DNA of 7,896 nt, taken from assembly GCA_003134755.1 (NCBI GenBank), contig PLCK01000210.1, forward strand, positions 1 to 7,896, in the 5' to 3' direction. Within the stretch, counting starts at the first letter, position 1. Each line of letters opens with the position of its first letter. The stretch comes from Actinomycetota bacterium. Its GTDB lineage: Bacteria > Actinomycetota > Actinomycetes > Acidothermales > Acidothermaceae. A program made the translations under genes and the position numbers. Below the pieces are notes generated by a model. That model saw nothing but the letters and a program-made list of their open reading frames with translations. It did not search any database and was not told the origin of the DNA. This document shows positions 6,361 through 7,896 of this stretch, in pieces.

Positions 6361-6365
6361 CAAAC

Positions 6366-6989
6366 GTGACCCGTTCCCACATCACCGTCCGAGCCGCTGG
6401 TGAGTCCGACCTTGCCGACCTCGTGGTGCTGTGGGCGGAACTCAAACGCTGCGGTGCGCTGACGGCGCGACTTGCCGCATTGACCGATGATCGGCGCATC
6501 GAAGAGCGGGTCCGCCGCCTGCTCAGCCGCCCGAGCAGCCGGGTGCTGATCGCGTCCGTCGGTGGCGAGCCGGTCGGCATGGCGATGCTCACGACGGTCC
6601 CGCTCGGCGCTCTCAACGAAGCGCCCTGCGTCCAGGTCGAGTACACCGTGGTCGCCGAGCAGTTCCGGCGCAGGGGAGTCGGCCGAGCGCTGATGGGCGC
6701 TGCGGCGTGCTACGCCGAGGACATCGGAGCCGAGCAGGTCACGGTGAGCGTGTCGCCGATGTCCCGCGAGGCGAACCGCTTCTACGCCCAGCTCGGCCTC
6801 ACACCGCTGTCGGTACGACGGGTCGCACCCGCATCGGCGCTGCGCCGCCGGATCGCGACGCTCGAGCACGCGACACCCGCACACGATCACTCGCCGCGAC
6901 AGTCCCTCGGTGCGCGCAATGGCGTGCGGGCGGCCCTGCGCCGGATGGCGATCGCCTCGGCGGTCGCCGAGCAGCCGCACGACGCCTGA
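6366..6989 (+). CDS. GNAT-family N-acetyltransferase
   Basis: The 207-residue protein should transfer an acetyl group from acetyl-CoA to an amine; the acceptor is unknown. The fold begins with the strand SHITVRAAGESDLADLV (4-20). Motif A, the acetyl-CoA pyrophosphate loop, is VEYTVVAEQFRRRGVGRALM (91-110), with the R-x-x-G-x-G pattern at 101-106. Motif B includes SREANRFYAQLGL (133-145), where Asn137, Tyr140 and the LGL turn are the usual conserved positions. Residues ~160-207 are an Arg/Ala-rich tail beyond the fold. The start is a GTG with GAGGAG five bases upstream. It is divergent from livK and co-oriented with polA, whose start is 46 bases downstream, but polA appears to have its own promoter, so a shared operon is not required. 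No gene symbol is justified. Confidence 0.9.
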   Translation: MTRSHITVRAAGESDLADLVVLWAELKRCGALTARLAALTDDRRIEERVRRLLSRPSSRVLIASVGGEPVGMAMLTTVPLGALNEAPCVQVEYTVVAEQFRRRGVGRALMGAAACYAEDIGAEQVTVSVSPMSREANRFYAQLGLTPLSVRRVAPASALRRRIATLEHATPAHDHSPRQSLGARNGVRAALRRMAIASAVAEQPHDA

Positions 6990-7002
6990 GCCGCCGCGCC
7001 GG

Positions 7003-7029
7003 TTGGCTGTCTCCGGCGGTGCCTAGGAT
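7003..7029 (+). promoter_or_regulatory. Putative polA promoter giving a leaderless transcript
   Basis: TAGGAT at 7024-7029 fits the actinobacterial -10 pattern TAnnnT and ends six bases before the polA GTG, which is where transcription would be expected to begin. TTGGCT at 7003-7008 is a possible -35 with a short 15-base spacer. No Shine-Dalgarno sequence lies between the -10 and the start codon, as expected for a leaderless mRNA. Confidence 0.6.
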
Positions 7030-7035
7030 CGCAGC

Positions 7036-7896
7036 GTGGCTACCTCGTCGACGACCGATAAGCGCCCGCAGCTCCTCCTGATCGACGGTCACTCGGTCGC
7101 CTACCGCGCCTTCTTCGCGCTGCCGGTCGAGAACTTCTCCACCACCACCGGTCAGCCGACCAATGCGGTCTACGGCTTCACGTCGATGCTGATCAACCTG
7201 CTGCGCGACGAGCGGCCCAGCCACATCGCGGTCGCGTTCGACATCTCGCGCCAGAGCTTTCGCACGGAGGCGTACGCCGAGTACAAGGCCAACAGGTCGG
7301 TGACGCCGAACGAGTTCAAGGGCCAGGTGAGCCTGATCCAGGAGGTTCTGGCCGCGCTGGCGATCCCCGTCGTCACAGCCGAGAACTACGAGGCGGACGA
7401 CGTCATAGCGACGCTCGCGACCCAGGCTGAGGCCGACGGCCTCGACGTCCTTATCTGCAGCGGTGACCGCGACGCGTTCCAACTCGTGACAGACCACGTC
7501 ACCGTGCTCTATCCGCGCAAGGGCGTGTCAGACATGGCACGCATGACCCCTGCCGCGGTCGAGGAGCGGTATGGCCTGACGCCCAGCCAGTACGCCGACT
7601 TCGCTGCGCTGCGCGGTGACCCGAGCGACAACCTGCCGAATATTCCTGGGGTCGGCGAGAAGACCGCAGCAAAATGGGTGCGCGACTTCGGCAGTCTCAC
7701 TGCGCTCATCGACCGCGTCGACGAGGTGCCGGGCAAGGCAGGCGGGCTGCTACGCGACCACCTCGCCAGCGTGATTCGCAACCGTCAGCTCACCGAGCTG
7801 GTGCGCGAGGTGCCGCTGAGCGTCGGCCCGCACGATCTGCATCTCGGGCAGTGGGATCGCGAAGAGGTCCACAAGGTCTTCGACTCGCTGCAGTTC
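7036..7896 (+). CDS. polA: DNA polymerase I, N-terminal 5'-3' exonuclease part (cut by right edge)
   Basis: The frame is open from the GTG at 7036 to the window end, giving 287 codons of a protein that is usually about 900 residues. DNA polymerase I removes RNA primers and fills gaps in lagging-strand synthesis and repair. The visible part is the flap/5'-3' exonuclease domain. It contains LLLIDGHSVAYRAFF (13-27) with the first metal-binding Asp, YKANRSVTP in the arch region near 83-91, EADDVIATLA (about 119-128), CSGDRDAFQLV (about 141-151) with further acidic metal ligands, and the helix-turn-helix DNA-binding segment LRGDPSDNLPNIPGVGEKTA (about 193-212). The polymerase domain lies beyond the edge. 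The start is chosen from the -10 box six bases upstream and from distance to the first conserved strand; no ribosome site is present. It follows the acetyltransferase stop by 46 bases. Confidence 0.97.
   Translation, partial: MATSSTTDKRPQLLLIDGHSVAYRAFFALPVENFSTTTGQPTNAVYGFTSMLINLLRDERPSHIAVAFDISRQSFRTEAYAEYKANRSVTPNEFKGQVSLIQEVLAALAIPVVTAENYEADDVIATLATQAEADGLDVLICSGDRDAFQLVTDHVTVLYPRKGVSDMARMTPAAVEERYGLTPSQYADFAALRGDPSDNLPNIPGVGEKTAAKWVRDFGSLTALIDRVDEVPGKAGGLLRDHLASVIRNRQLTELVREVPLSVGPHDLHLGQWDREEVHKVFDSLQF

Larger units (their letters stand above)
5567..6365. other. Gene-free gap between divergent livK and GNAT gene
   Basis: About 800 bases separate two divergent start codons. Open frames exist on both strands (for example plus 5728-6213, minus 5776-6105), but none has a recognisable product. 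Their codon third positions are less G/C-biased than in the flanking genes, and AGA and other rare codons appear. The stretch from roughly 5940 to 6240 looks less GC-rich than its surroundings. The livK and acetyltransferase promoters should lie here, but I find no convincing -35/-10 pair for either; TAGAGT at 5724-5729 (plus) is -10-like and lacks a -35. Contents I can point to are the 24-bp tandem repeats, the inverted repeat at 6100-6165 and the orphan Shine-Dalgarno-like sequence at 6222-6231. It may be a regulatory region, a decayed gene, or may hide a small RNA. Confidence 0.6.

Noticed and set aside
6288..6401. 37-codon Cys-containing mini-frame beginning MYCGVCLRVGRGCC
   Set aside because: The cysteine spacing is suggestive, but there is no properly spaced ribosome site and the frame overlaps the GNAT start out of phase.
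6255..6980. 241-codon minus-strand frame opposite the acetyltransferase
   Set aside because: It is the antisense of a clear GNAT fold, Arg-rich and without motifs.
6991..7017. CCGCCG/CGGCGG inverted repeat after the GNAT gene as a terminator
   Set aside because: The stem is only six pairs with a long loop and no T-tract, and it overlaps the polA promoter region.
6799..7497. 232-codon minus-strand frame across the GNAT end and polA start
   Set aside because: It crosses two well-supported plus-strand genes and an intergenic region, and its product has no domain.

Overview
The window looks like chromosomal DNA from a high-GC Gram-positive bacterium (Actinobacteria). Codon third positions are strongly G/C, four of the seven genes start with GTG with fair confidence (livG is a fifth, with an ATG alternative), polA appears to be leaderless, and the solute-binding protein is a lipoprotein. 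I cannot name the genus. There are seven protein genes and one gene-free gap of about 800 bp. I found no tRNA, rRNA, CRISPR array, intact insertion sequence or prophage.

Right to left on the minus strand (5566 down to 1) lies a branched-chain amino acid type (HAAT family) ABC importer in the order livK-livH-livM-livG-livF; livF runs off the left edge. LivK is the extracytoplasmic lipoprotein that captures the ligand, LivH and LivM are the two membrane permeases, and LivG and LivF are the two ATPases. livH, livM, livG and livF are packed tightly: each junction can be read as a 4-bp GTGA overlap of stop and start, though livG also has an ATG alternative. A strong perfect hairpin (4305-4340) separates livK from livH. 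It has the form of an attenuator or mRNA 3'-end stabiliser that would give more binding protein than permease and ATPase.

The oddest gene is livM. At 747 residues it is roughly twice the usual size. An N-terminal extension of about 400 residues with about ten hydrophobic segments precedes an otherwise ordinary LivM core. Inside the extension I see two copies of a four-helix membrane module, related by a constant offset of 151 residues.

The gap from 5567 to 6365 lies between the divergent livK and acetyltransferase genes and has no gene I can defend. It holds three tandem 24-bp repeats that can form small hairpins, a 66-bp stretch bounded by 12-bp inverted repeats, and a strong Shine-Dalgarno-like sequence with no ordinary start codon at the right distance.

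On the plus strand are a GNAT-family N-acetyltransferase (6366-6989) and, 46 bp later, the 5' part of polA (from 7036), which encodes the 5'-3' exonuclease domain of DNA polymerase I and is cut by the right edge. A TAGGAT -10 box six bases before the polA GTG suggests a leaderless polA transcript. The liv genes and the polA side look like two functionally unrelated units transcribed away from the gap.
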